Shown here: one piece after another, positions 1 to 5,064 of the stretch
Numbering within the stretch: the stretch's first letter is position 1
How the letters are laid out: the number at the start of each line of letters is the position of its first letter
Origin: Deltaproteobacteria bacterium
Lineage (GTDB): Bacteria; Desulfobacterota; JAENJC01
DNA length: 10,048 bases
Reading direction: 5' to 3'
Assembly (NCBI GenBank): GCA_016844545.1
Contig: JAENJC010000028.1
Span: forward strand, 1-10,048
Notes under the pieces: model-generated
Databases searched by the model: none
Seen by the model: the letters and a program-made list of their open reading frames with translations, nothing else
What the model was told of the DNA's origin: nothing
Translations under genes and position numbers: made by a program

Positions 1-252
1 CAGGGTACTCTTACCAGCCCCGTTCCTGCCGATGATCCCTACGACCTCACCTTCATTGACCTCAAAAGACACATCTTTCAAGGCCCAGAGGTTAGTATCA
101 TTGTCAGGTGTCAGGTTTGAAGTATTAGATTTATGGCGACGGAAAGGGGCGGTGACGGCCTGCATTATCTCATCGCGCAGGGAGCCATACGCCTCTTTAG
201 CGCCGATCTGGTAAAGCTTGGACAGGTTTTGAACTTCTATGATTGGTTTCAT
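1..252 (-). CDS. wzt: Wzt-like O-antigen/polysaccharide ABC exporter ATPase, N-terminal part (runs off window)
   Basis: This is the ATP-binding subunit of a two-component polysaccharide exporter; with Wzm it drives lipid-linked O-antigen or capsule glycan across the inner membrane. Only the first 84 codons are inside the window. Seen: a first strand (MKPIIEVQNL), a roughly 35-residue linker typical of Wzt/KpsT-type ATPases, then LWALKDVSFEV and a perfect Walker A (GRNGAGKST, residues 75-83) just before the edge. ATG at 252 is chosen because it matches the start of three truncated copies at 1720, 2688 and 4477, and because GATGA lies upstream as a weak ribosome site. The gene should lie directly behind wzm, but about 4.8 kb of accessory genes separates them. 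Whether the rest of the gene is intact cannot be seen here. Confidence 0.9.
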   Translation of the reverse strand, partial: MKPIIEVQNLSKLYQIGAKEAYGSLRDEIMQAVTAPFRRHKSNTSNLTPDNDTNLWALKDVSFEVNEGEVVGIIGRNGAGKSTL

Positions 253-278
253 ACTTTTTCATCACAAACCTATTTTAT

Positions 279-402
279 CCACAGATGACACAGATTACGC
301 AGATAAAACCCAAAACTTGACTTCATTATTAGCTTTCTTAAAATACATCTCTATCTTTAATAAGTCTCTAAATCATCTGTGAAAATCTGTGAAATCTGTG
401 AA
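279..402. repeat. Inverted arrays of CACAGAT/ATCTGTG units between the HEPN gene and wzt
   Basis: Left arm: CACAGAT at 280-286, CACAGAT at 289-295 and CGCAGAT at 298-304, a 9-base period. Right arm: ATCTGTG at 375-381, 385-391 and 394-400, 9-10 base period. The arms are imperfect reverse complements about 70 bases apart, so the segment could fold into a long hairpin. The centre (309-370) is AT-rich and holds no gene. The family resembles short intergenic repeats common in uncultured bacterial genomes; function unknown. With the flanks to 253 and 445, this is all that the gap between wzt and the HEPN gene contains. Confidence 0.75.
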
Positions 403-419
403 CTCATGTTTCCGCATAG

Positions 420-433
420 CATACTTTTCACCG
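420..433 (-). repeat. Possible remnant of the wzt leader and start codon
   Basis: On the minus strand the sequence CGGTGAAAAGT followed by ATG is the same leader-plus-start seen in front of the wzt stub at 1720 (CGGTGAAAAAGT, ATG), with one A missing. After the ATG the wzt sequence is not recognisable. It lies just downstream of the HEPN gene, where a wzt junction would be expected. The match is only about 14 bases, so chance cannot be excluded. Confidence 0.35.
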
Positions 434-445
434 AAACGGAACAGT

Positions 446-958
446 TTATAAATCAAACTGCAATATCAATTTACCATCTATTCTTTTGCTTAGGTGCAAA
501 TCGAAATAGTTTCTTATACCAAGAAAAACAGAGTTTATAGTTTTTATTTCATCAAACAGCATATTTAAAGCTGCCACATTTTCTTCGTCTTCGTTGCTGT
601 ATTCGTGGGATAGTTCATTTCTTAATTTTCTCAGTCTTAACCACTCATCTTTGCTCGGTAATATCGCAAGCTGTTCGAGTCTGTTCAGGACATCCAAAAA
701 CGGTTTATTTTTTATATCTTCTTCCAGAAAGATCAGTACCGACTTAAACAGTCTCTCCCCTATTGAATCCTGCAATTTTGAAAACCGGTATACCATCTGA
801 TCTATATGCTCTATTTCGTCATCAGTCAAAATGCGATACTTATTTACATCCATGGGAAAAATGACCAAAACCTTATTGTATGCACTGAGCATCCTTCTGC
901 TATGCCTTGCACATTCTGCAAACGCCTCCAATAATTTCAATGGCCTATAGTCGTTCAC
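446..958 (-). CDS. HEPN-domain protein, probable toxin of an MNT/HEPN toxin-antitoxin pair
   Basis: A helical protein of 170 residues. It carries the HEPN ribonuclease signature R-x4-H near its C-terminus (R113 N114 ... H118, in LRNELSHEY). HEPN proteins paired with a small MNT nucleotidyltransferase form a known toxin-antitoxin type (HepT/MntA): the HEPN member cleaves RNA and the MNT member inactivates it by nucleotide transfer. The protein is longer than many HepT proteins (about 110-140 residues), with an extra N-terminal helical part. The start is GTG at 958, which overlaps the TGA of the MNT gene by four bases (GTGA), so the two are translationally coupled. It was probably carried in as cargo between wzm and wzt. 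Family placement rests on the motif and on the neighbour; the exact subfamily is not clear. Confidence 0.75.
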   Translation of the reverse strand: MNDYRPLKLLEAFAECARHSRRMLSAYNKVLVIFPMDVNKYRILTDDEIEHIDQMVYRFSKLQDSIGERLFKSVLIFLEEDIKNKPFLDVLNRLEQLAILPSKDEWLRLRKLRNELSHEYSNEDEENVAALNMLFDEIKTINSVFLGIRNYFDLHLSKRIDGKLILQFDL

Positions 959-1251
959 AACCTCACTCCTTCCTTTTCCGCTATTTCATAAATAGGTTTT
1001 TGTTTTGTGTGATTGTTAATGATGACATCTATTTTTTGTTCACCGAGGCCCTTCTCCATGTCCACCAGAAGACCGATCTTCTCCCGAATTATTGCAGATG
1101 TTGGCATATCAGTCGTTATGTACAAATCGATATCTCCACCTTTTCTCTCATCATCTACTCTGGAGCCGAAGAGATAGACATCGGCAGTCCCGCCGAAATG
1201 CTTCTTTACAGATGATTTGATGATTATTTTTTCTAACGATGTAATTCTCAT
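955..1251 (-). CDS. MNT-type minimal nucleotidyltransferase, probable antitoxin partner of HEPN gene
   Basis: A 98-residue nucleotidyltransferase of the DNA polymerase beta superfamily. The active-site motif is clear: FGSR (residues 28-31), then GGDIDLYI (38-45) with metal-binding D40 and D42; D75 in KIDVII is the likely third carboxylate. In MntA/HepT pairs this enzyme AMPylates the HEPN toxin and neutralises it. ATG at 1251 follows AGAGGCGGGTTGAA, whose first G belongs to the TAG stop of the wzm remnant at 1264. The same arrangement (wzm stop, AGAGGTGGATTG, ATG) precedes the ORF6N gene behind the full wzm, which suggests both cargo genes entered at an equivalent place. The gene overlaps the HEPN gene by four bases. 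Genomic function is inferred from family and pairing. Confidence 0.85.
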   Translation of the reverse strand: MRITSLEKIIIKSSVKKHFGGTADVYLFGSRVDDERKGGDIDLYITTDMPTSAIIREKIGLLVDMEKGLGEQKIDVIINNHTKQKPIYEIAEKEGVRL

Positions 1252-1263
1252 TTCAACCCGCCT

Positions 1264-1383
1264 CTAAATCACATCTGCGAAATACCGCTCAACACTGCGG
1301 AAATAAACTATGCCACCGATAAAGACAACAAATCCAACTGAGGTTGATATGCCGTGGGAAAATAGGGCAACTCCCAGATTATT
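1264..1383 (-). pseudogene. Truncated second copy of wzm (C-terminal 38 codons or so)
   Basis: The reading frame ends GISTSVGFVVFIGG then YFRSVERYFADVI and TAG. This parallels the C-terminus of the full Wzm at 5065-5913 (GISTAVGFAVFVGG ... YFRSVERYFADVI, TAG), and the DNA after the stop is also shared (TAGAGGYGGRTTG). Homology fades upstream of about 1383, where the sequence runs into an unrelated toxin-antitoxin remnant. Only the last transmembrane helix and tail are left, so it cannot work as a permease. It differs from the full wzm at many positions, so it comes either from an old duplication or from the wzm of another strain. Confidence 0.85.
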
Positions 1384-1399
1384 TATTCTCCTGAAAATC

Positions 1400-1609
1400 T
1401 TATTTGGAGCCGCAAAGCCGACTGTTATCTGTAGTTGGGCACTGACATCTTTTAAGTTTCTTCCGCAGTTCTTCTGATTTTTGTTTAACAAACTTAATTT
1501 GCTCCGCTACTGAGAAACCTTTTGTTTCCCCATAATGCTGGTCTCTAATCTTACGTACCATTTCAACTGCTTTTACTGACGTGTCTACATATATGTTTAT
1601 CTTCTTCAT
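1400..1609 (-). pseudogene. Degraded toxin-antitoxin remnant: PIN-like start joined to a small antitoxin-like segment
   Basis: A 69-codon frame. The first twelve residues (MKKINIYVDTSV) look like the beginning of a PIN-domain (VapC-like) toxin, where the D of VDTSV is the first catalytic aspartate. The rest of a PIN domain (about 120 residues) is missing. The frame continues as a charged helical piece (KAVEMVRKIRD ... EQIKFVKQKSEELRKKLK) that resembles small antitoxins found next to PIN toxins. I infer an internal deletion that fused the two. Before the ATG another frame ends EKFYGKMKL with its stop overlapping this start (ATGA), as expected for the tail of an upstream partner gene. The last 15 residues run out of frame into sequence leading to the wzm remnant. 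It could still be translated as a short protein; function unknown. Confidence 0.5.
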
Positions 1610-1633
1610 AGTTTCATTTTCCCATAAAACTTC

Positions 1634-1720
1634 TCAATCTCTGAGAAGGGAACCGTAGGCCTCTTTAGCGCCGGTCTGGTAGAGCTTGGATAAATTTTGG
1701 ACTTCAATAATTGGTTTCAT
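1634..1720 (-). pseudogene. wzt 5' stub, shortest (28 codons)
   Basis: ATG at 1720 opens MKPIIEVQNL SKLYQTGAKE AYGS, which matches the intact wzt start with one substitution (I16T). After the serine the match stops and the frame ends at TGA within ten bases or so. The leader CGGTGAAAAAGT is kept. A perfect 7-bp stem (CTTCTCA / TGAGAAG, 1630-1648, loop 5) covers the break point. No Walker A is present, so it has no ATPase function. Confidence 0.9.
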
Positions 1721-1742
1721 ACTTTTTCACCGTAAAGCTTAC

Positions 1743-1769
1743 CACGGATTTTCACGGAATCACACGGAA
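1743..1769. repeat. CACGGA repeat units upstream of wzt stub
   Basis: CACGGA occurs at 1743-1748, 1753-1758 and 1763-1768, an exact 10-base period. It sits directly between the GxxExxY remnant and the wzt stub leader. It belongs to the same family of short intergenic repeats as those at 279-402, 2694-2713 and 4483-4503, each placed just before a wzt start. Confidence 0.7.
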
Positions 1770-1772
1770 CTA

Positions 1773-1861
1773 TCAAAATACTCTCCGCATAAAATCAAAT
1801 TTTTCAGAGCCAAAATTAAACAAAAGGCCGACCTTTTAGGTTTGTTTGTTTTTAAATTATA
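1773..1861 (-). pseudogene. C-terminal remnant of a GxxExxY family gene
   Basis: Read on the minus strand, the frame gives KVGLLFNFGSEKFDF then MRRVF and TGA. This is the typical end of GxxExxY proteins (a K-x-G-L-L-x-N-F-G core followed by a basic tail). The preceding codons, YNLKTNKP, match the usual NYLK stretch but lie in another frame, so there is a one-base frameshift at about 1832-1838. The rest of the gene, including the GxxExxY motif itself, is gone; the BrnTA cassette sits directly upstream. GxxExxY genes of unknown function are often found in polysaccharide gene clusters next to repeats of this type. Confidence 0.65.
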
Positions 1862-1885
1862 AATCCGCCTCTTTCGAGATACTTG

Positions 1886-2176
1886 TTAGGCATGTTTCTT
1901 TTTACCGAAGGAAATTTCTCCTTCGTTGAACTTATGAATAAGCATGGAAATGAGTGATTGATAAGGCAAGCCTTCCTGTAATGCCTTTACTTGAATCTTT
2001 TTTAAGTCCCTTTCCATCATCCGAATGTTGATCCGTTTTTGTTTGCTCAAGCTTTGCTGCGCATATTCCTGGTATTCTTTCTTTATTGATTTATTAAAGT
2101 CAGAAACCCATTCCCCCTTTTCTAAGGACTTCATAAGTTCTTTTTCTTCATCGTCAAGATATTTTAATTTATTCAT
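1886..2176 (-). CDS. CopG/ribbon-helix-helix-type antitoxin (partner of BrnT-like toxin)
   Basis: A 96-residue protein. The C-terminal half (KRINIRMMERDLKKIQVKA, then GLPYQSLISMLIHKF) is typical of ribbon-helix-helix antitoxins of the CopG_antitoxin type: a basic strand followed by two helices. The N-terminal half is acidic and helical and probably holds the toxin. ATG at 2176 is preferred over the in-frame GTG at 2185 because a strong GGGAGG lies seven bases before it. It overlaps the toxin gene by eight bases (2169-2176), the usual toxin-first order of BrnTA operons. By family knowledge it would neutralise the toxin and repress the shared promoter at 2476-2504. The DNA-binding role is inferred from the fold only. 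Confidence 0.8.
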   Translation of the reverse strand: MNKLKYLDDEEKELMKSLEKGEWVSDFNKSIKKEYQEYAQQSLSKQKRINIRMMERDLKKIQVKALQEGLPYQSLISMLIHKFNEGEISFGKKKHA

Positions 2177-2453
2177 CTCCGGCACCTCCCAGATATTTCT
2201 TAGTCGCTTTTCGATCCGGTATGATAGTTTTTAAAAATATTTTTTCGTCATCCTCTACAAATGGGACAGCATAAACATACCCGTTAATACTCACATAAAA
2301 TACCATTTGGTTGGGATATTTCTTGGATTTGGGATGCTTTAAACGATCTAACAAATCCCCGTTTTCTATAGCCAATACCACTTCTTCAAATGATACCCCG
2401 CGGAGATCCTTCAAAATCTCGTTTTTTTCGTCGTTCCAATCAAAATATTTCAT
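2169..2453 (-). CDS. BrnT-like ribonuclease toxin
   Basis: A 94-residue protein starting MKYFDWNDEKNEIL and ending in a basic stretch RKATKKYL. The tryptophan-acidic-lysine start (W-N-x-E-K-N), the GVSFEEV segment and the final RKAT are hallmarks of the BrnT (DUF497) toxin family, which cleaves RNA and slows growth. The middle (YPNQMVFYVSINGYVYAVPFV) is the beta-sheet core of a variant subgroup. ATG at 2453 is used: it has AAAAGG at 2461-2466, and the longer frame back to a TTG at 2504 would start inside the promoter's -35 box. The antitoxin follows with an overlap. Unlike its neighbours, this pair has an obvious promoter of its own. Confidence 0.8.
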   Translation of the reverse strand: MKYFDWNDEKNEILKDLRGVSFEEVVLAIENGDLLDRLKHPKSKKYPNQMVFYVSINGYVYAVPFVEDDEKIFLKTIIPDRKATKKYLGGAGDE

Positions 2454-2475
2454 TTGTATGCCTTTTGTATTCTGT

Positions 2476-2504
2476 ACTCTACAAGAATAACCATTCCCTG
2501 TCAA
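2476..2504 (-). promoter_or_regulatory. Promoter of the BrnT-like/antitoxin operon
   Basis: On the minus strand, TTGACA (2504-2499, a perfect -35) is followed after 17 bases by TAGAGT (2481-2476, 4 of 6 matches). The predicted start is at about 2470, 17 bases or so before the toxin ATG. A weak inverted pair TGTA...TACA (2466-2483) covers the -10 box and is a possible operator for the antitoxin. The promoter begins only about ten bases after the end of the wzt stub at 2515. Confidence 0.65.
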
Positions 2505-2514
2505 ACATCTTATA

Positions 2515-2688
2515 TCAAGTTGTATCAGGTGAATCAGTGTTAGGTGTTAGATTAAAAATTTTAGGTTTAAAGCGACGGAAAGGGGCCGTTATGGCCTGCA
2601 TTATTTCTTCACGCAGGGAGCCGTAAGCCTCTTTAGCGCCGATCTGGTAGAGCTTGGATAAATTTTGGACTTCAATTATAGGCTTCAT
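2515..2688 (-). pseudogene. wzt 5' stub, middle length (57 codons)
   Basis: ATG at 2688 opens MKPIIEVQNL SKLYQIGAKE, almost identical to wzt through the APFRR segment (residue 39). The following linker (FKPKIFNLTPNTDSPDTT) is a diverged version of the wzt linker HKSNTSNLTPDNDTN, and the frame ends at TGA 2515 before the conserved LWALKD strand. No Walker A, so no ATPase. It is more divergent from wzt than the stub at 4235-4477. It sits after the AlbA-type gene and before the BrnT-like operon. Confidence 0.9.
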
Positions 2689-2693
2689 GCTTC

Positions 2694-2713
2694 TTCACCA
2701 CAGAGACGCGGAG
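2694..2713. repeat. CACAGAGACGCGGAG-type repeat upstream of wzt stub
   Basis: On the plus strand, TTCACCACAGAG is followed by ACGCGGAG. On the minus strand this reads CTCCGCGTCTCTGTGGTGAA, ending six bases or so before the stub's ATG, so its GGTGA part is in place to act as the ribosome site. The rest of the 2689-2755 gap holds no gene and no clear terminator. Confidence 0.65.
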
Positions 2714-2755
2714 TTTCCTTGAAATCGATTAACAACTCGTTTTATCAATCTACTC

Positions 2756-4219
2756 TTACTCCTTCGTTTTCATACTTGCAACCCATTTTTTGCCTTTTCC
2801 CGTCAGCCGATACTTCTGTTTGCTGCTCTGCGGCTTGTCGGGGATTGTGCGTTCAATAAAACCGCTTTCCAACGCAGGGAGCAGATAAGCCTTGCGGAAA
2901 TGTTCATCATGTTTTAAGCCAAGCTCTTCCTGCAACTCTTTTCGGCTTATTGGTGTGGCGCAAAGTGGAAGAAGTCGAGTGACTTCCCCGGTGACTTCCC
3001 CGGTGACTTCCCCGGTGACTTCCGGGGTGGGCAAGGCTTCTACTCCCTCAGAAGGACGAAAGGCTATAATGACAGATCCGCTCTGTTCCAGCCATACCGG
3101 ATCGGGAACCGCGACAGCACGACACAAATCAATGATCTTTAGTGTCCCTGAACCCCACTGTTCTATAATCCCGGCACGATAAAATACACTTGCTATTATT
3201 GGATTCCACGGGCGTGACTCGTGGGGTTGACGCAATTTTTCAGGAGTGATGCCAAAATGTAAGGCTCCTGGATTGGCAACTTCAAGGCGGTTGTCATACA
3301 TAGCCACACTTACAGCCCCTCCGGGGATTATATAATCGCGGTGACATAGAGCATTGGCTATTGCCTCTCTAAGGGCCAGCGGCGGATAGAGCGGCGTATC
3401 TTCCCGTAGCATTTTCCCTGATATAACCCGTCCAGCTATCGGTATATGATCAAGCAAAAACGATTCCGCACGTCGCAAAATAGAAAAGGCATTTCCCCAG
3501 TACTGACGATTGTCTGTAAAATCGGTAAGCCTGCTAATACCCCGGAAGCGGGCAAGACGGATAGCGCATTGCGGATAGAGCGACTTCACCTTATCGCTTT
3601 TTCCATAGAGAGCAATTGCCGCATTGAGTAATTTGCCGTCTGCTATTAGGCCAAGACCACGCAGGATGGCTCTAATGTCGCGTTTCCTTGGTGGTTCAAG
3701 CCTTCCCTTTTGCACCGCATTATCAACTGTAAGAAGGATTTCCTCTTCGTCCAGGTCATCAATCGAGATCCCTGCCGCTGCCGGTTGATTTTCCCATCGG
3801 CGCGTCGCATGAAGCCTTTCGAGTAATCGGTTTTCATATGCTGAACGTGGCATAACCCTTGTTGTAGAAGTATGACGGATATAAGGCCGACCATCGAAAG
3901 TATACGGACTATCACCTGAAGAAATCTGTATTGCAATAATAGAAAGACCTTTTCCCAACGGAATAGTTTTTATCTCAGGAAATACCGGCGGTTCAATACG
4001 TCGCAACTCGTTGGATAGCTCGTCCATCGTCCGGCTGGAAACCTGCTGGCCGACTATCTCTCCTCTGTCACTTATACCAAAGAAGACATAGCCTCCCTTT
4101 CCATTGAGCATGGCACAAACCGTCTTAATTGCCTCGATCCGTTGGCCTGTAGAACGTTTAAATTCAACCTGTTCCGATTCACCACCGGCTACTATCTCTT
4201 TTAGTTCAAGCAAATTCAT
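2756..4219 (-). CDS. ATP-binding protein with AlbA_2/Schlafen N-domain, GHKL-type ATPase-like region and C-terminal winged helix
   Basis: 487 residues, complete. Domain 1 (about 10-120) is the AlbA_2 (Schlafen-like) domain: EQVEFKRS (16-23) and GKGGYVFFGISD (40-51). Domain 2 (about 250-390) resembles the HATPase_c_4 type: LREAIANALCHRDY (283-296), LEVANPG (312-318) and EQWGSGT (353-359). A tandem linker of EVTG units (about 399-414) leads to a winged helix (422-475). Such proteins are usually listed as putative DNA-binding transcriptional regulators; some AlbA_2 proteins belong to defence or toxin-antitoxin loci, but the role here is unknown. ATG at 4219 follows AGGATAAACAGGATTTT, which holds two AGGAT boxes and resembles another common intergenic repeat. 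It sits 15 bases after the stop of a wzt stub and probably depends on read-through or coupling from wzm. Confidence 0.85.
   Translation of the reverse strand: MNLLELKEIVAGGESEQVEFKRSTGQRIEAIKTVCAMLNGKGGYVFFGISDRGEIVGQQVSSRTMDELSNELRRIEPPVFPEIKTIPLGKGLSIIAIQISSGDSPYTFDGRPYIRHTSTTRVMPRSAYENRLLERLHATRRWENQPAAAGISIDDLDEEEILLTVDNAVQKGRLEPPRKRDIRAILRGLGLIADGKLLNAAIALYGKSDKVKSLYPQCAIRLARFRGISRLTDFTDNRQYWGNAFSILRRAESFLLDHIPIAGRVISGKMLREDTPLYPPLALREAIANALCHRDYIIPGGAVSVAMYDNRLEVANPGALHFGITPEKLRQPHESRPWNPIIASVFYRAGIIEQWGSGTLKIIDLCRAVAVPDPVWLEQSGSVIIAFRPSEGVEALPTPEVTGEVTGEVTGEVTRLLPLCATPISRKELQEELGLKHDEHFRKAYLLPALESGFIERTIPDKPQSSKQKYRLTGKGKKWVASMKTKE
2979..3026 (-). repeat. Four in-frame 12-bp tandem repeats coding for EVTG units
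   Basis: The unit GTGACTTCCCCG occurs exactly at 2979-2990, 2991-3002 and 3003-3014, and as GTGACTTCCGGG at 3015-3026. It encodes the E-V-T-G linker of the AlbA_2 protein between the ATPase-like region and the winged helix. Because 12 is a multiple of three, changes in copy number would change linker length without breaking the frame. Confidence 0.95.
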
Positions 4220-4234
4220 AAAATCCTGTTTATC

Positions 4235-4477
4235 CTAACCACCACCGCGGTGCCGATAATCCCCTACGACCTCACCTTCATTAACCTCAAAAGATATATC
4301 TTTCAAGCCCCAGAGGTTAGTATCATTGTCAGGTGTCAGGTTTGAAGTATTAGATTTATGGCGACGGAAAGGGGCGGTTATGGCCTGCATAATTTCTTCG
4401 CGCAGGGAGCCATAGGCCTCTTTAGCGCCGATCTGGTATAGCTTGGGTAAGTTTTGGACTTCAATAATCGGGTTCAT
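4235..4477 (-). pseudogene. wzt 5' stub, longest (80 codons, broken in the Walker A)
   Basis: ATG at 4477 opens MNPIIEVQNL PKLYQIGAKE and stays colinear with wzt for 72 codons with only about six substitutions. At the Walker A, GTAGGG is followed by one extra G (GGGG), which shifts the frame from GIIGRNG to GDYRHRGGG and a TAG. Homology ends altogether at ATCGGCA, next to a CACCGCGGTG palindrome (4243-4252). A 70-bp block (4309-4378) is identical to 84-153 of the window-edge wzt, including the usually variable linker, so the duplication or recombination is recent. Truncated before ATP-binding residues, hence non-functional as an ATPase. Confidence 0.92.
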
Positions 4478-4482
4478 AAATC

Positions 4483-4503
4483 TTCACCGCAAAACACACG
4501 GAG
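4483..4503. repeat. ACACGGAG-type repeat upstream of wzt stub
   Basis: On the minus strand CTCCGTGTGTTTTGCGGTGAAG runs from just after the ORF6N gene's TGA to four bases before the stub's ATG. It has the same shape as the repeat at 2694-2713 (CTCCG-TGT ... GGTGAA), with GGTGA as the likely ribosome site. Confidence 0.55.
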
Positions 4504-4508
4504 CTACC

Positions 4509-5054
4509 TCACTTATTTTTCTTCTTTATTGTGTGCTTGAATTTCAAAACTGCGAAGTTCAGCTCGATAGATGTCTCTGAATCGCTTGTCTGCATATCGT
4601 CATCGAAGATTTCGGAGATTAGCTCTCCGCTTTTTTGCATGAGCGATTTTTGATCGGCCTTATCTTGAACTGTTGATAGCTTTTTAATGCTTCTTGACAG
4701 CTCCCTGATTTTCGAGAAAGTCTCAACTATCGAGATCGTCGCTTGGGTTGCTTGGGGGCTTTTGAGGATGGTAGCAAGCATATACAAGCCTTTTTCGGCA
4801 AAAGCTTTGGGATTTACCGTAGAGTGTTTTAGCTTATCGAACCGGTGGAATTTTTCCACCAGTTCAATTTTTTCAGATTTCGAAAGTTCAATGATATATC
4901 CAGCAGGAAACTTATCAGGGTTATTCGTAACAGCTTTATTTATATCTCTTGTCTCAACTCCATAGAGTTGAGCTACATCGCTATCAAGCAAAACACTTTG
5001 CCCGCTTATCTCGATGATTAGCTCTTTCAGGTTTTCGATTTTCACTATATCCAT
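4509..5054 (-). CDS. ORF6N-domain protein
   Basis: 181 residues. The N-terminal 90 residues fit the ORF6N domain known from phage antirepressor-like proteins: SVLLDSDVAQLYGVET (20-35), then NKAVTNNPDKFP (39-50) and YIIELSKSE. A conserved AFAEKGLYMLATILKS (84-99) follows, then a charged helical tail ending in KKKNK. ORF6N proteins are thought to bind DNA; many stand alone in chromosomes with no known function. ATG at 5054 is preferred to the TTG just before it, since AGAGGTGG lies four bases upstream and overlaps the wzm stop (TAGAGGTGG). The gene therefore starts ten bases after wzm and was probably inserted there. It is the first of the cargo genes between wzm and wzt. Confidence 0.85.
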   Translation of the reverse strand: MDIVKIENLKELIIEISGQSVLLDSDVAQLYGVETRDINKAVTNNPDKFPAGYIIELSKSEKIELVEKFHRFDKLKHSTVNPKAFAEKGLYMLATILKSPQATQATISIVETFSKIRELSRSIKKLSTVQDKADQKSLMQKSGELISEIFDDDMQTSDSETSIELNFAVLKFKHTIKKKNK

Positions 5055-5064
5055 CAATCCACCT

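Noticed and set aside
279..402. CRISPR array
   Set aside because: Units are only 7 bases with 2-3 base gaps, inverted between the arms, and without spacer-like sequences or cas genes.
1822..1837. AAAAGG-CCGA-CCTTTT hairpin as a terminator behind the antitoxin gene
   Set aside because: The stem is short and AT-rich, lacks a proper T run, and its bases are explained by the GxxExxY remnant.
2454..2504. Longer BrnT-like protein starting at TTG 2504
   Set aside because: That TTG is part of the -35 box, and the internal ATG at 2453 has a good ribosome site and fits the family start.
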